The position numbers were made by a program, and so were the translations under genes. From Pseudonocardia sp. N23 (GTDB lineage: Bacteria; Actinomycetota; Actinomycetes; Mycobacteriales; Pseudonocardiaceae): 63,640 bases of DNA. Under the pieces are notes generated by a model that saw only the letters and a list, made by a program, of their open reading frames with translations, did no database searches and had not been told where the DNA came from. Position 1 is the stretch's first letter. Each line of letters starts with the position of its first letter. Below are positions 46,871 to 55,250 of this stretch, in pieces. The stretch lies in NCBI RefSeq assembly GCF_002583555.1, contig NZ_BEGX01000012.1, positions 1 to 63,640 of the forward strand, in the 5' to 3' direction.

Positions 46871-48088
46871 TCAGCCGCAGAGGCCCTTGTTCGTCAGGAT
46901 GCGGGCGACGGCGGCGTCGTTGTCGGCGGCGCTGATCGTGCCGTCGGCCAGGGCCTTCTCCAGCGCGTCGATCACCGGGCCGGGCGAGGTGACGTTGGAC
47001 GACAGCGCCATGTCCGCGCCCGCCGCCAGCGCCTTCACCGTGGCCTGCGGCACCGTGAACTGCGCGGAGATGGCCTTCATGGCGCCCAGGTCGTCGGTGA
47101 CGACCATGCCGTCGAACCCGTAGTCGTCGCGCAGCAGCCGGTAGACGGCCGGGGTCAGCGTCGCGGGCAGGTCGGTGGCCAGGCCGGGGACGTCGAGGTG
47201 ACCGACCATCACCCCGATCCGGGTGCTGTGCAACGGCTTGCCGGGGCCGACGAGGTCGGCGTACGGGAGCAGGTCGGCCTTGCGGAGCTGGTCGAGCGGC
47301 GGGACGCTGACCCGGCCCTTGTGCGAGTCGCCCGTCGAGTGCCCGTGCCCCGGGAAGTGCTTGAGGACGCCGCCGATACCGCCGTCCTCGAGGCCCTGGG
47401 CGAACGCCTGCGCGTACTCGGCGACGACGGCGGGGTCGTTCGAGAACGAGCGGTCGCCGATCACCGCGTTCGCCGGCTGGTCGCTGACGTCGGCGTCAGG
47501 GGCGAAGTCGAGCGTCACTCCGCGCGCCTTCAGCTGCTCGGCCCGTGTCTTCGCGAGGGCGCGGACCTGCTCGGGCGTCTTCGTCCTCGCCATCGTGCGG
47601 GCGCTGGGCAGCGAGCCGTCGAGGGCGTCGATGCGCTGGACGCGGCCGCCCTCGTCGTCGACCGCGACGGCCACCGACACCGGGGACGCCTCCTGCACGG
47701 CGGCGAGGGCGTCGTTCTGCAGCAGGGCGCTCGCGTTGCCGCCGATGAAGATGCCGCCGACGTGGGAGGCCTTCACGGTTGCGACGACCGAGGCCGGGCT
47801 CGACGCGTCGACCCCGACCATCACACGCTGGGCGAGGCGGTCGCGCGTCGACATCGCGGCGACCGTCGGCGCGCACGAGGAGGCATCCGGCTGTGCCTCG
47901 GCCGGTGGCGCGGCGGCGGTGGACGGCTGCGGGGTCGTCGACACGACCTGCGACGTCAGGCTCGGGCCGCCTCCGGCGCCCGTGGCCGCCACCCCGACCC
48001 CGGCGAGCACCGAGCCCGCGATCAGCCCGACGAGCACGGGGACGACGGTGCGCAGGCTGCGGGGCGATCGGCGCGAGGACATCGTCAC
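46871..48088 (-). CDS. secreted or anchored GH3 beta-N-acetylhexosaminidase, NagZ-like
   Basis: A 405-residue glycoside hydrolase family 3 enzyme that removes N-acetylglucosamine from muropeptides or other glycans. An N-terminal signal/anchor helix (about 12-36) is followed by a Ser/Pro/Ala linker and the barrel: GGIFIGGN, DDEGGRVQRID, KHFPGHGHSTGDSH (Asp-His acid/base dyad of NagZ type), MVGHLDVPGLATDLPATL, and VVTDDLGAMKAI with the nucleophile Asp. Export distinguishes it from the cytoplasmic NagZ of Gram-negative bacteria, as in mycobacterial LpqI. No lipobox Cys is seen. GTG at 48088 or ATG at 48082. Confidence 0.9.
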   Translation of the reverse strand: MTMSSRRSPRSLRTVVPVLVGLIAGSVLAGVGVAATGAGGGPSLTSQVVSTTPQPSTAAAPPAEAQPDASSCAPTVAAMSTRDRLAQRVMVGVDASSPASVVATVKASHVGGIFIGGNASALLQNDALAAVQEASPVSVAVAVDDEGGRVQRIDALDGSLPSARTMARTKTPEQVRALAKTRAEQLKARGVTLDFAPDADVSDQPANAVIGDRSFSNDPAVVAEYAQAFAQGLEDGGIGGVLKHFPGHGHSTGDSHKGRVSVPPLDQLRKADLLPYADLVGPGKPLHSTRIGVMVGHLDVPGLATDLPATLTPAVYRLLRDDYGFDGMVVTDDLGAMKAISAQFTVPQATVKALAAGADMALSSNVTSPGPVIDALEKALADGTISAADNDAAVARILTNKGLCG

Positions 48089-48146
48089 CGATCGTCCCAG
48101 GCGCGTCGGCGGACGGCGATCCGGGCCACGGACGTGGGCGTGTCCG

Positions 48147-49133
48147 CTACGAGAGCGGCGGCACCCGCTCGCCCTCCCGGACCGGGCCGGGCGGGGTGCC
48201 GTCGCCGAACGGACGGCCGCCGAGCTCGCCGCGGTCGTGGGGGTCGAGCCAGTTGCGCACGTCCGGCCCCAAGGGCACGACGCCCGACGGGTTCACCGTG
48301 TGGTGCACGCCGTAGTAGTGCTGCTTGATCTGCTCGAAGTCGATCGTGTCGCCGAAGCCGGGCGTCTGGAACAGGTCCCGGGCGTAGGCCCACAGCACCG
48401 GCATCTCCGAGAGCTTCTGCCGGTTGCACTTGAAGTGGCCGTGGTAGACGGCGTCGAAGCGCACCAGCGTGACCCACAGCCGGACGTCGGCCTCGGTGAT
48501 GGTGTCGCCGACGAGGTAGCGCTGCCCCGCGAGCCGGTCGGCCAGCAGGTCCAGCCGCCTGAACAGGGCGGTGTACGCCGCGTCGTAGGCCTCCTGGCTG
48601 CGTGCGAACCCGCATTTGTAGACGCCGTTGTTGACGTCGTGGAACACGGCCTCGTCGACCTCGTCGATCTCGGCGCGCAGCGGCTCCGGATAGAGGTCGG
48701 GGGCGCCGTCGCGGTGCAGCGCCGTCCACTGGGTGGAGAAGTCGAGCGTCATGTTCGCGAAGTCGTTGCTGACGACCTTGCCGCTCGCGACCTCCACCAT
48801 CGCGGGCACGGTGATGCCGGCGGAGTAGTCGGGATCGGCGGCGCGGTAGGCCTCGCCCAGGTACTCGATGCCCAGCACGGGGTCCTTGTCGTCGGGGTCG
48901 TTGTGGAAGCGCCAGCTGCGCTCGTCGTGCAGCGGGCCCGCGATCCCCATGGAGAAGGCGTCCTCCAGCCCGAGGAGGCGCCGAACGATCACCGTGCGGT
49001 TCGCCCAGGGGCACGCCCGCGCGGCGACGAGCCGGTAGCGGCCCGCCTCCACCGGCCACGGCGACGAGCCGTCCGCCGTGATCCGTTCCTGCACTCCGAG
49101 CGGGGCGCGGACGAACGCGCCGGTGTCAGCCAT
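48147..49133 (-). CDS. glutathione S-transferase family, glutathionyl-hydroquinone-reductase-like
   Basis: A 328-residue Xi-class GST/YqjG-type protein. N-terminal segment ARACPWANRT carries the catalytic Cys41 and the CPWA motif; IEYLGEAYRAADPDYSAGITVPA and FHDVNNGVYKCGFARSQEAYDAAY (parts), and VRFDAVYHGHFKCN are characteristic. These enzymes reduce thiol-conjugated hydroquinones. Actinobacteria make mycothiol rather than glutathione, so mycothiol may be the partner (inference). Start ATG at 49133 without a clear ribosome site. Divergent from the acetyl-CoA hydrolase gene, with 48 bases between. Confidence 0.88.
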   Translation of the reverse strand: MADTGAFVRAPLGVQERITADGSSPWPVEAGRYRLVAARACPWANRTVIVRRLLGLEDAFSMGIAGPLHDERSWRFHNDPDDKDPVLGIEYLGEAYRAADPDYSAGITVPAMVEVASGKVVSNDFANMTLDFSTQWTALHRDGAPDLYPEPLRAEIDEVDEAVFHDVNNGVYKCGFARSQEAYDAAYTALFRRLDLLADRLAGQRYLVGDTITEADVRLWVTLVRFDAVYHGHFKCNRQKLSEMPVLWAYARDLFQTPGFGDTIDFEQIKQHYYGVHHTVNPSGVVPLGPDVRNWLDPHDRGELGGRPFGDGTPPGPVREGERVPPLS

Positions 49134-49181
49134 GTCTCCGAATCTAGGCCCCGATCCGCGCCTGCGCTGTGATCGAATCGG

Positions 49182-50366
49182 GTGGTGGCCGACGTCGCCC
49201 TCACCGACCTCGTCCGTCCGGGGATGCGCATCGCGCTCGCCGACGGCACGAGCTCCCCGCACCTGTTGCACGCCGAGCTGTCGCGCGCCGCGGCCGCTGC
49301 GGGCGACGTCCGGCTCGTCGTGGGCTGGCACCCCGCGCCCGCCCCGGATCTCGACGTCACCGCGTTCGCCGACGTCGTCTGCATCGCCGGGGGGCCGGCC
49401 CTACGGGCGGGGATCGACGCCGGGACCGTCCGCTTCACGCCGTCGCGGCTCTCGGCGGTGCCGTCGCTGCTCGCGGGCCCGCTGCGGCCCGACCTGGTCG
49501 TCGCGACGCTCGTGCGCGATCCCGACGGATTCCGCATGGCCGGTGACGCCGGCTGGACGCGGCGGCTGATCGACGCGGGCGTCCCCGTCGCCGCGCTGGT
49601 GTCGCACACCGCCCCGCACTCCGACGCCGGTCCCCCGCTCCCGGACGCCGCGATCACCGTCGTCGCGGAGTCGCAGGACCGGGCGTCCGGCCCCGCCGAG
49701 ATCCGCACCCCCGCCCCGACGGCCGACGACGTCGCGATCGCCGCCCACGTCGCCGGGCTGGTGCCGGAGGGGGCGCGCGTGCAGGTCGGGCCCGGGCGTC
49801 TCGCGGCCGCGATGGTGGCGGCGCTGCGCGTCCCGGTCCGGGTCGACTCCGGGCTGCTGCCCGAACCCGTCGTCGACCTCGACGCCGCGGGCCTGCTCCT
49901 CGGCGATCCCGTGTGCGCCTACCTCATCGGCACCCGCCGCCTGCACGAGTGGGCCGACGGCCGCCGGCTGCTGCATCCCGTCGAGGTCACCCACGACGTC
50001 GGGCGGCTCTCCTCCGCCGACCTGCCGCCGCTCGTCGCGCTCAACGCGGCGCTGGAGATCGACGTCGACGGCCAGATCAACGTCGAGGGAATCGGCGACC
50101 GGACCACCGGGCTCATCGGCGGCCACCCCGACTTCGCCGCCGCCGGTGCGCGCAGCGTCGGCGGGCTCTCGGTGATCGCGCTGGCCAGCCGGCACCGCGA
50201 CCGTCCGACGCTGGTGTCGCGGCTGTCCCGGCCGGTCACGACGGCCTCGCACGACGTCGAGATCGTGGTGACCGAGCGTGGCATCGCCGACCTGCGCGGC
50301 CTCGACCGACGCTCGCGCCGTGCGGCGTTGCTCGATCTCTGGGGTGATCTCTCCGACGTCGGCTGA
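49182..50366 (+). CDS. acetyl-CoA hydrolase/transferase family protein
   Basis: A 394-residue protein of the class I CoA-transferase type. RPGMRIALADGTSSPHLLHAEL opens it; the second half has NAALEIDVDGQINVEGIGDRTTGLIGGHPDFAAAGARSVGG (parts) and VTERGIADLRGLDRRSRRAALL. These match the C-terminal domain of acetyl-CoA hydrolases and 4-hydroxybutyrate CoA-transferases, although the catalytic Glu is not in its usual GxExQ context: here it would be in INVEGIG. It likely moves CoA between short acids. GTG at 49182 is probably leaderless or weakly translated. Confidence 0.78.
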   Translation: MVADVALTDLVRPGMRIALADGTSSPHLLHAELSRAAAAAGDVRLVVGWHPAPAPDLDVTAFADVVCIAGGPALRAGIDAGTVRFTPSRLSAVPSLLAGPLRPDLVVATLVRDPDGFRMAGDAGWTRRLIDAGVPVAALVSHTAPHSDAGPPLPDAAITVVAESQDRASGPAEIRTPAPTADDVAIAAHVAGLVPEGARVQVGPGRLAAAMVAALRVPVRVDSGLLPEPVVDLDAAGLLLGDPVCAYLIGTRRLHEWADGRRLLHPVEVTHDVGRLSSADLPPLVALNAALEIDVDGQINVEGIGDRTTGLIGGHPDFAAAGARSVGGLSVIALASRHRDRPTLVSRLSRPVTTASHDVEIVVTERGIADLRGLDRRSRRAALLDLWGDLSDVG

Positions 50367-50757
50367 CCCCGGTCCGGGATGCGGAGCGCGCAGCGGTCGC
50401 CCGCGGAATGCTCGCGGAAATGTGGGGCGGATGCAGTGACAGCGGGCAACTGGCGCTTCGGGAAAGGCCGGCGGTCTGCAATCTAGGGGTGCGGTCCATT
50501 TCCGGGAATCGGCAATGTCATGGCCCCCACGCGCAATTGTGGTACATGTGGCCACATCGACGTTCGCGGCGATGCGGGCTACCCGGACGCCGACGGCCGA
50601 GAAGGACGGAATGGTCGTGGCACCGGGTCCGCAGGTCGCGATCGCCGACCCGGGGCATACCCCCAGGACATGCTCGTCCGCGTCTCCCGCGGACAACGCT
50701 GCTGCGTCGGCGCGCGACGGACCCTTTTCCGACGCGCTTCTCGAGGAATGGAAACCG
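50367..50757 (+). other. 391-base intergenic region before the GreA/B-like gene
   Basis: No convincing gene. The sequence to about 50560 is less GC-rich than its neighbours. A perfect palindrome ATGTGGCCACAT lies at 50546-50557. A frame open from 50515 joins the GreA/B-like gene but its residues are not family-like, so I treat it as leader. Confidence 0.5.
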
Positions 50758-51276
50758 ATGACCGAGACCCAGGTGTGGTTGGCCGAGAGCGCCTACGAGC
50801 GGCTGAAGGCCGAGCTCACGGAACTGCTGCGGCAACGTGCCGACGGTTCGGGCGGTCGGGCGGCAGAAGGGTTCGTGGGCGAGGGCACCGATCAGTACAG
50901 CGACGAGCAGCTGACCGCACGCCGGGAACGCGAGAGCCGCATCCGCAAACTGCAGGAGCTCCTGCAGAACCCCGTGGTGGGCCAGAACCCGCCCGACGAC
51001 GGTGTCGCCGAGCCCGGGATGGTGCTGACCGTCCGCTACGAGGACGACCGGGAGGTGGAGACGTTCCTGCTCGCCCACAACGAGGAGGGTGCTTACCGGG
51101 CCGGCCTGATGACCTGCTCGCCCGACTCCCCGCTCGGGGCCGCGCTGATCGGCAAGAAGCAGGGCGACTCGGTCGGCTACTCGCTGCCCGAGGGGAAGCC
51201 GATGGAGCTCACCCTGCTCCGCGCGGTCCCGTACCAGCCGGAGACGTCGTCCGGAGGCGGACAGCTTCCCGGCTGA
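50758..51276 (+). CDS. GreA/GreB-family transcription factor
   Basis: A 172-residue protein: N-terminal coiled coil (about 1-80: LAESAYERLKAELTELL..., ARRERESRIRKLQELL) and a C-terminal FKBP-like domain (MVLTVRYEDDREVETFLLA, SPDSPLGAALIGKKQGDSVGY) that bind RNA polymerase at the secondary channel. The coil tip reads EGFVGEGTDQYSDEQ, not the canonical GDLREN, so whether it stimulates RNA cleavage is uncertain; actinobacterial GreA paralogues can act differently. ATG at 50758 with GAGGAATGG upstream. Stands alone before the PucR gene. Confidence 0.85.
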   Translation: MTETQVWLAESAYERLKAELTELLRQRADGSGGRAAEGFVGEGTDQYSDEQLTARRERESRIRKLQELLQNPVVGQNPPDDGVAEPGMVLTVRYEDDREVETFLLAHNEEGAYRAGLMTCSPDSPLGAALIGKKQGDSVGYSLPEGKPMELTLLRAVPYQPETSSGGGQLPG

Positions 51277-51412
51277 CCACATCGCGCCACCCACGGCACA
51301 GCACGGGTGCGCGCGTGCCCGCTGCGGCCGGCGTCGTCCTCCGACGGCGCCGGCCGTGGCACTGTCCGCCACTCGCCCACCCCGCCATGGCGATGCGGCC
51401 CCGGCCCGCCAC

Positions 51413-51430
51413 CATTGCCGGGTCCCGGCA
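51413..51430. promoter_or_regulatory. palindrome upstream of pucR-type gene
   Basis: CATTGCCGGGTCCCGGCA contains the palindrome TGCCGGG-T-CCCGGCA 50 bases before the regulator start. A near copy lies at 52758-52775. Confidence 0.6.
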
Positions 51431-51479
51431 GACCGGCGCAGACCGGCGCACTGGCACGTGGGGCGAGGAGTGAGGACCG

Positions 51480-52727
51480 ATGGCCAATCCATCCGGACGG
51501 GGGTCCGGCCCGCGTGACCGGCGCGTCCGCCCCACCGACGACGAGTGGCTGCAGCGCGTGGCCCAGGAAGCCGGTCGCGACGCCGGCGGCGTGCCCGTCG
51601 AGCTCCTCGGGGGGTTCCTCTCCGTGCTGGCCCAGGCCGCGACGAGCGGGCGGCGCCCGGAGCGGGCCGAGCTCGACGCCGTCGGGCACAACGGGCGGCG
51701 GGCCGCCGAGCTCGGTGTCTCGGCGGGCCATGCCGTGCAGCTGTACCTGTCCGCGGCGTGGCGGTTGTGGCGCGAACTGCCCAGGGTGGTGCGCTTCCCC
51801 GACAGCGCGACCACCGCGACCGCAGCAGAGGCCGTCATGCGCGCGGTCGACCGCGCCGTCGCCAGCCTGGCGGAGGGCTACACCGCGGCGCGGCGCGACA
51901 TGATGCGCAGCGAGGAGACCCTGCGCCGTGAGCTCATCGAGGACCTGCTTCGCGGGGACGCCGACGTCGGGGCTCTGGTCGAGCGGGCCGAGCCGTTCGG
52001 GCTCGACATGGCCCAGCCCCACCAGGTCGCCCTGGCCGCACCGACAGGCCGCCTCGTGGACACCGAGATGGCCCTGAGCAGCCTCGAACGCGCTGTCGTG
52101 CAGGGCATCGGCGACCGCGACGTGCTGGTCGCGACCAAGGACGGCAGCATCGTCGTCGTCGCTCCGGCAGCCCCAGTCGCCGCCGCGCACGCCTCCGGCC
52201 CGCCGCGGGAGCTGGGCGAGCTGATGCGGGCCGAGCTGGGCCGGGCGCCGCGGGGCGGCCCCTGGCGGATCGCCGTCGGCAGGCCGCACCCCGGCAGCTA
52301 CGGCATCGCACGCTCCTACGAGGAGGCCCGCGAAGCGCTGGGAATGGCGATGCGGCTGCAGCTCGACGTCCCCGTCGTCCGGGCCGAGGACCTGCTGATC
52401 TACCGGGTCCTGCTGCGCGACCAGCCCGCAATCACCGACCTCGTGCACACCGTCGTGAGCCCGTTGGCCAGGGCACGCGGTGGCGCGGCTCCGCTGCTCG
52501 CCACACTGGACGCGTACTTCGCCACGGGCTGCGTCGTCACCGAGACGGCGCGCCGGCTGCACCTGTCCGTGCGCGCGATCACCTACCGACTCGAACGGAT
52601 CTCCGAGCTCACCGGCTACGACCCGGCCGATCCCGCCCAGCGGTTCACGGTGCAGGCCGCCGTCCTGGGAGCCCGGTTGCTGGGCTGGCCGCAGTCCGAG
52701 CTGCCCGCCCCCGCACCACCGGAGTGA
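51480..52727 (+). CDS. PucR-family transcriptional regulator
   Basis: A 415-residue regulator. An N-terminal helical RsbRD/PucR-like sensory region (about 20-150: LSAAWRLWRELPRVV...) is followed by a degenerate GGDEF-like domain (about 170-310: IAVGRPHPGSYGIARSYEEAREAL) and the C-terminal HTH_30: LLATLDAYFATGCVVTETARRLHLSVRAITYRLERI (parts). Such proteins activate catabolic genes, for example for purines or amino acids. ATG at 51480 with GGGGCGAGGAG-like sequence upstream. Palindromes on both sides suggest autoregulation and control of a downstream gene that is now decayed. Confidence 0.9.
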   Translation: MANPSGRGSGPRDRRVRPTDDEWLQRVAQEAGRDAGGVPVELLGGFLSVLAQAATSGRRPERAELDAVGHNGRRAAELGVSAGHAVQLYLSAAWRLWRELPRVVRFPDSATTATAAEAVMRAVDRAVASLAEGYTAARRDMMRSEETLRRELIEDLLRGDADVGALVERAEPFGLDMAQPHQVALAAPTGRLVDTEMALSSLERAVVQGIGDRDVLVATKDGSIVVVAPAAPVAAAHASGPPRELGELMRAELGRAPRGGPWRIAVGRPHPGSYGIARSYEEAREALGMAMRLQLDVPVVRAEDLLIYRVLLRDQPAITDLVHTVVSPLARARGGAAPLLATLDAYFATGCVVTETARRLHLSVRAITYRLERISELTGYDPADPAQRFTVQAAVLGARLLGWPQSELPAPAPPE

Positions 52728-52757
52728 CGCGTAGTCGTCCTCGGGACGGGCCGAACA

Positions 52758-52775
52758 CATTGCCAGGGCCCGGCA
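52758..52775. promoter_or_regulatory. second copy of the PucR-flanking palindrome
   Basis: CATTGCCAGGGCCCGGCA, 16 of 18 identical to the site at 51413-51430, located 31 bases after the regulator gene and upstream of the universal-stress-protein remnant. Confidence 0.6.
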
Positions 52776-52939
52776 ACGTGGGCGACGAGTTGTTGGCGGG
52801 GCGGCTCCGGTGCCGCTGCCACCGCGACCGGGCATCGTGGGTCTCGAGGCCGAGGTGGGAGTCATTCGGGACGAGGGGCCGGTATCCGGCCGCCGTACGG
52901 TTGCCGCCGATGTCGGCCTGGGCTCCGAGGACGAGAGGA

Positions 52940-53324
52940 CCGTGACGGTGGCGGGCGTGGACAGACGGGTGGTCGCCGGTGTCAGCGGTGTCTGCACGCG
53001 CGGCGCTCCGCCGTCGACCTCACCAGCGGTCGCGACGCGGTGCACCTCGGGGCAACCGTGGAGGACCTCACCCCGGTACTGGCGGCCCCTGGTCCTCGAG
53101 GGCAACCCGAGCGCCGGTCGACCGGCCTCACCCTTCGGGAGTCCGACGTGCTGGTCCTCGGCGGCGGCCGTCCTCGACGCCGCGCCATGCCGCCCACGCC
53201 CCGTCGGTGCGTCCGCTACGCCTGCTGCCCCGTCCTCGTCGTGCCTGCGCCGGGGACGGTCCGAGACCGGCCCACCGTGAGGGGCCTGCGCAGGGCCCGG
53301 AGCGCGTCCGGCCGGGCGGTGTGA
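52940..53324 (+). pseudogene. decayed universal stress protein (UspA-fold)
   Basis: The 3' part in one frame reads ESDVLVLGGGRPR, then RRCVRYACCPVLVVPAPG, which is the ATP-binding C-terminus of a UspA-domain protein. A typical start (VTVAGVDRRVVAGVSG) lies upstream in a different frame from 52940. The middle is shortened: the usual loop between GGG and the Arg-Cys-Val-Arg helix is reduced and no single frame covers a whole domain of about 140 residues. I read it as a frameshifted, deleted copy. The exact limits are uncertain. Confidence 0.45.
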
Positions 53325-53325
53325 G

Positions 53326-53760
53326 GTGACGACGACGAGTGTCGCCCGGACCGGAACCGGGACGACGGATCTGCGCGCGACGCGAGCGCTCGAGCTCGTT
53401 GCCGAGATCGTCCGCAGGGCCGGGCTGGACTGCCGGTCCGACCCGGACGACGACGACGTGGTGCTCGCCCGCCGCCCCGCGCCCGCGAACGGCCCCTGGA
53501 CCGTCCGCGCCGGGTGGTGCGCCGACGACTCCGGGGCCCGGGCGTTCGTCGGGCCCGCCGACGGGCACCGGGCCCGGCTGGTTCGCAGCCGCAACAGCCG
53601 CTCCCTCGCCGCCCTCATCCTCGTCCAGGCCCTGCGCGACGACCCGGACGAGCTGGTCAGCCTCGGTGAGGCGGCGGCCTGCGGTCTGGCCGGGCATCTC
53701 CTCCCGGACCGGCCGACCGCGCTGCCCGGGTCGCGAGGCCCTCACCCGAGATCCAGGTGA
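53326..53760 (+). CDS. unrecognised 144-residue protein
   Basis: A GTG-started frame with an Arg/Ala-rich composition, an acidic DPDDDDVV stretch (about 40-47) and a helical C-terminal half (LAALILVQALRDDPDELVSLG). No signal peptide, membrane helix or known motif. It begins two bases after the end of the universal-stress-protein remnant, so it may have been co-transcribed with it. Whether it is expressed is unclear since the area shows decay. Confidence 0.45.
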   Translation: MTTTSVARTGTGTTDLRATRALELVAEIVRRAGLDCRSDPDDDDVVLARRPAPANGPWTVRAGWCADDSGARAFVGPADGHRARLVRSRNSRSLAALILVQALRDDPDELVSLGEAAACGLAGHLLPDRPTALPGSRGPHPRSR

Positions 53761-53764
53761 CGCG

Positions 53765-54323
53765 TCACAGAGCCCGGTCCGTGAGCGGCACCGTTGTTCG
53801 AGGACCAGGCACGTCCACGGGCAGGGTCACGTTCGTCAGGCGCTCCGCCTCGTCCCAGAGCCGGGAGGCGACGGCGAGGTCGCAGCCGCGGCGGGGCAGC
53901 CTGGCGGGGCCGGTCTCCCCGGTGAGACCGAACAGGCCTCCGGGTCCCCAGTAGCCACCGTTGTGCGCAGCAGGGTCGGCGATGGCGTAGAGCAGCGGCT
54001 CGGCACCGATGGAGACGTCCTGCGACGGCACGAACCCGGGAGCGGTGGCGAGCCGGGAGGGCTTGCCGTCGCCGAGGCTCGCGCCGGCAGCCTGCAGGTT
54101 GGTGCGGGTGTGGCCGGGGTGCGCGCAGGTGCTGCGCAGTGCCCAGCCGCGGCGGCGGGCGAGGTCGGCGAGCTGCTGGGACATCAACATGTCGGCGAGC
54201 TTGGACTGGGCGTAGGACCGCACGGGGCTCCACCGGCGCCGCTCCCATGGCCTCGCGACCGGTACCGCTGTTGGCGCCGGTGACGACGATGCGCCGGCCG
54301 CTCTGGTCGGGGACGACGTACAT
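53765..54323 (-). pseudogene. short-chain dehydrogenase/reductase with an internal deletion
   Basis: The start is normal: MYVVPDQSGRRIVVTGANSG then TGREA, the NAD(P)-binding Gly motif. Two codons later the sequence jumps, in another frame, to ERRRWSPVRSYAQSKLADML with the catalytic Tyr-x-x-x-Lys, and continues to a normal C-terminus. Around 120 residues between the cofactor motif and the active site are missing, so roughly 350-380 bases were deleted near 54240-54250 with loss of frame. The encoded enzyme cannot be functional. Operators and a TetR gene for it are still intact on the other side. Confidence 0.8.
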
Positions 54324-54338
54324 GAGGAACCCTCTTTC

Positions 54339-54409
54339 AGACCGTCGGTCTCTTAGTGCGGCCGACGCTAACAGACCGCCGGTCCGTCACGCAACGAACC
54401 ATCGGTCTG
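54339..54409. promoter_or_regulatory. three TetR-type operators between the dehydrogenase pseudogene and tetR
   Basis: Motif AGACCG-N-CGGTCT: perfect at 54339-54351 (centre T), one change at 54373-54385 (AGACCGCCGGTCC), and a degenerate site with an intact right half at 54397-54409 (AACCATCGGTCT). All lie in the 99-base divergent region, overlapping the expected promoters of both genes. Confidence 0.75.
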
Positions 54410-54422
54410 TAATCTGTGACGC

Positions 54423-55121
54423 ATGACGTTCCAGCGGGCCCGCAGCGCCGAGCAGCGCGAGGAACGCCGGCGCTCGATCCTCGACGCGGCGTCGGCGATG
54501 CTCACCGAGATGCCGGTCTCGGCCGTGACGCTCAACGAGCTGGCCCGCCGTGTCGGCCTGGCGAAGTCGAACGTGTTGCGCTACTTCGACTCCCGCGAGG
54601 CGGTCCTGCTGGAGCTGCTGCACGCGGCGTTCACCGAATGGCTCGACACACTCCGCGCGGAATCTCCCGCCACCGTCGCCGACCGGGGCGAGTGGCTCGC
54701 CGCGGTGCTCGCGACCTCACTGCGGGAGCGGCCGGTGCTGTGCGACCTCTTCGCCTCGCAGGCCTCGGTCCTGGAGCACAACGTGTCGCCCGAGGTCGCG
54801 GCCGACTTCAAGAGGAAGGCACTCGCCGACGTCATGGCGCTCGCCGAGGTGGCGCGCGCGGTCGTGCCCGAGCTGGAGGAGGACGCGCTCGCGCTGGCCG
54901 CGACGGTCGTCATGTCGGCGGGCGCGATCTGGTCGCACACCTGCCCGTCGGAGGCGATGAAGTCCGCCTACGAGGCCGACCCCGCCCTCGCGGCGCTGGC
55001 GCTCCCGCTGGGCGACACACTGCAGACACTCTTCGCGACGCTGGTCGCGGGCCTGCTCGCCCGCCGCGATCGGGGTCTCTCCGCGACCCTTCCCGGCCCC
55101 TGGAAAGGGGGTCGTGCGTAG
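54423..55121 (+). CDS. TetR/AcrR-family regulator
   Basis: A 232-residue repressor: RRRSILDAASAMLTEMPVSAVTLNELARRVGLAKS and VLRYFDSREAVLLELL (parts) form the HTH, with a C-terminal domain of the TetR_C_17-like type (LASQASVLEHNVSPEVAADF, SAGAIWSHTCPSEAM). ATG at 54423, with no strong ribosome site. It is intact although its presumed divergent target, a dehydrogenase, is broken. It probably still represses itself through the three AGACCG-type sites and may act elsewhere. Confidence 0.9.
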   Translation: MTFQRARSAEQREERRRSILDAASAMLTEMPVSAVTLNELARRVGLAKSNVLRYFDSREAVLLELLHAAFTEWLDTLRAESPATVADRGEWLAAVLATSLRERPVLCDLFASQASVLEHNVSPEVAADFKRKALADVMALAEVARAVVPELEEDALALAATVVMSAGAIWSHTCPSEAMKSAYEADPALAALALPLGDTLQTLFATLVAGLLARRDRGLSATLPGPWKGGRA

Positions 55122-55149
55122 ATCTCGCGTCCACGTCGCCCTCGTTGCC

Positions 55150-55231
55150 CCTTCGCGCCGACGGCCTGCAGCTGCTCGGCGGAGCAGTCCCCGGCACCCG
55201 GGATCTCACGCTCGATCACGTACCTCGACAT
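55150..55231 (-). pseudogene. 5' fragment of a DUF4242-type gene
   Basis: From an ATG at 55231 the frame reads MSRYVIEREIPGAGDCSAEQ followed by LQAVGAKGQ, close to the start of DUF4242 proteins (about 90 residues, ferredoxin-like fold). The rest of the domain is absent: the frame continues into the end of tetR with unrelated Arg-rich residues. A truncated copy, probably joined to the tetR 3' end by a deletion. Confidence 0.45.
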
Positions 55232-55250
55232 GCTCCCGACGCCGACGACC

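Noticed and set aside
50515..50757. N-terminal extension of the GreA/B-like protein
   Set aside because: The frame is open, but the 81 added residues are unlike the family, and a good ribosome site precedes the ATG at 50758.
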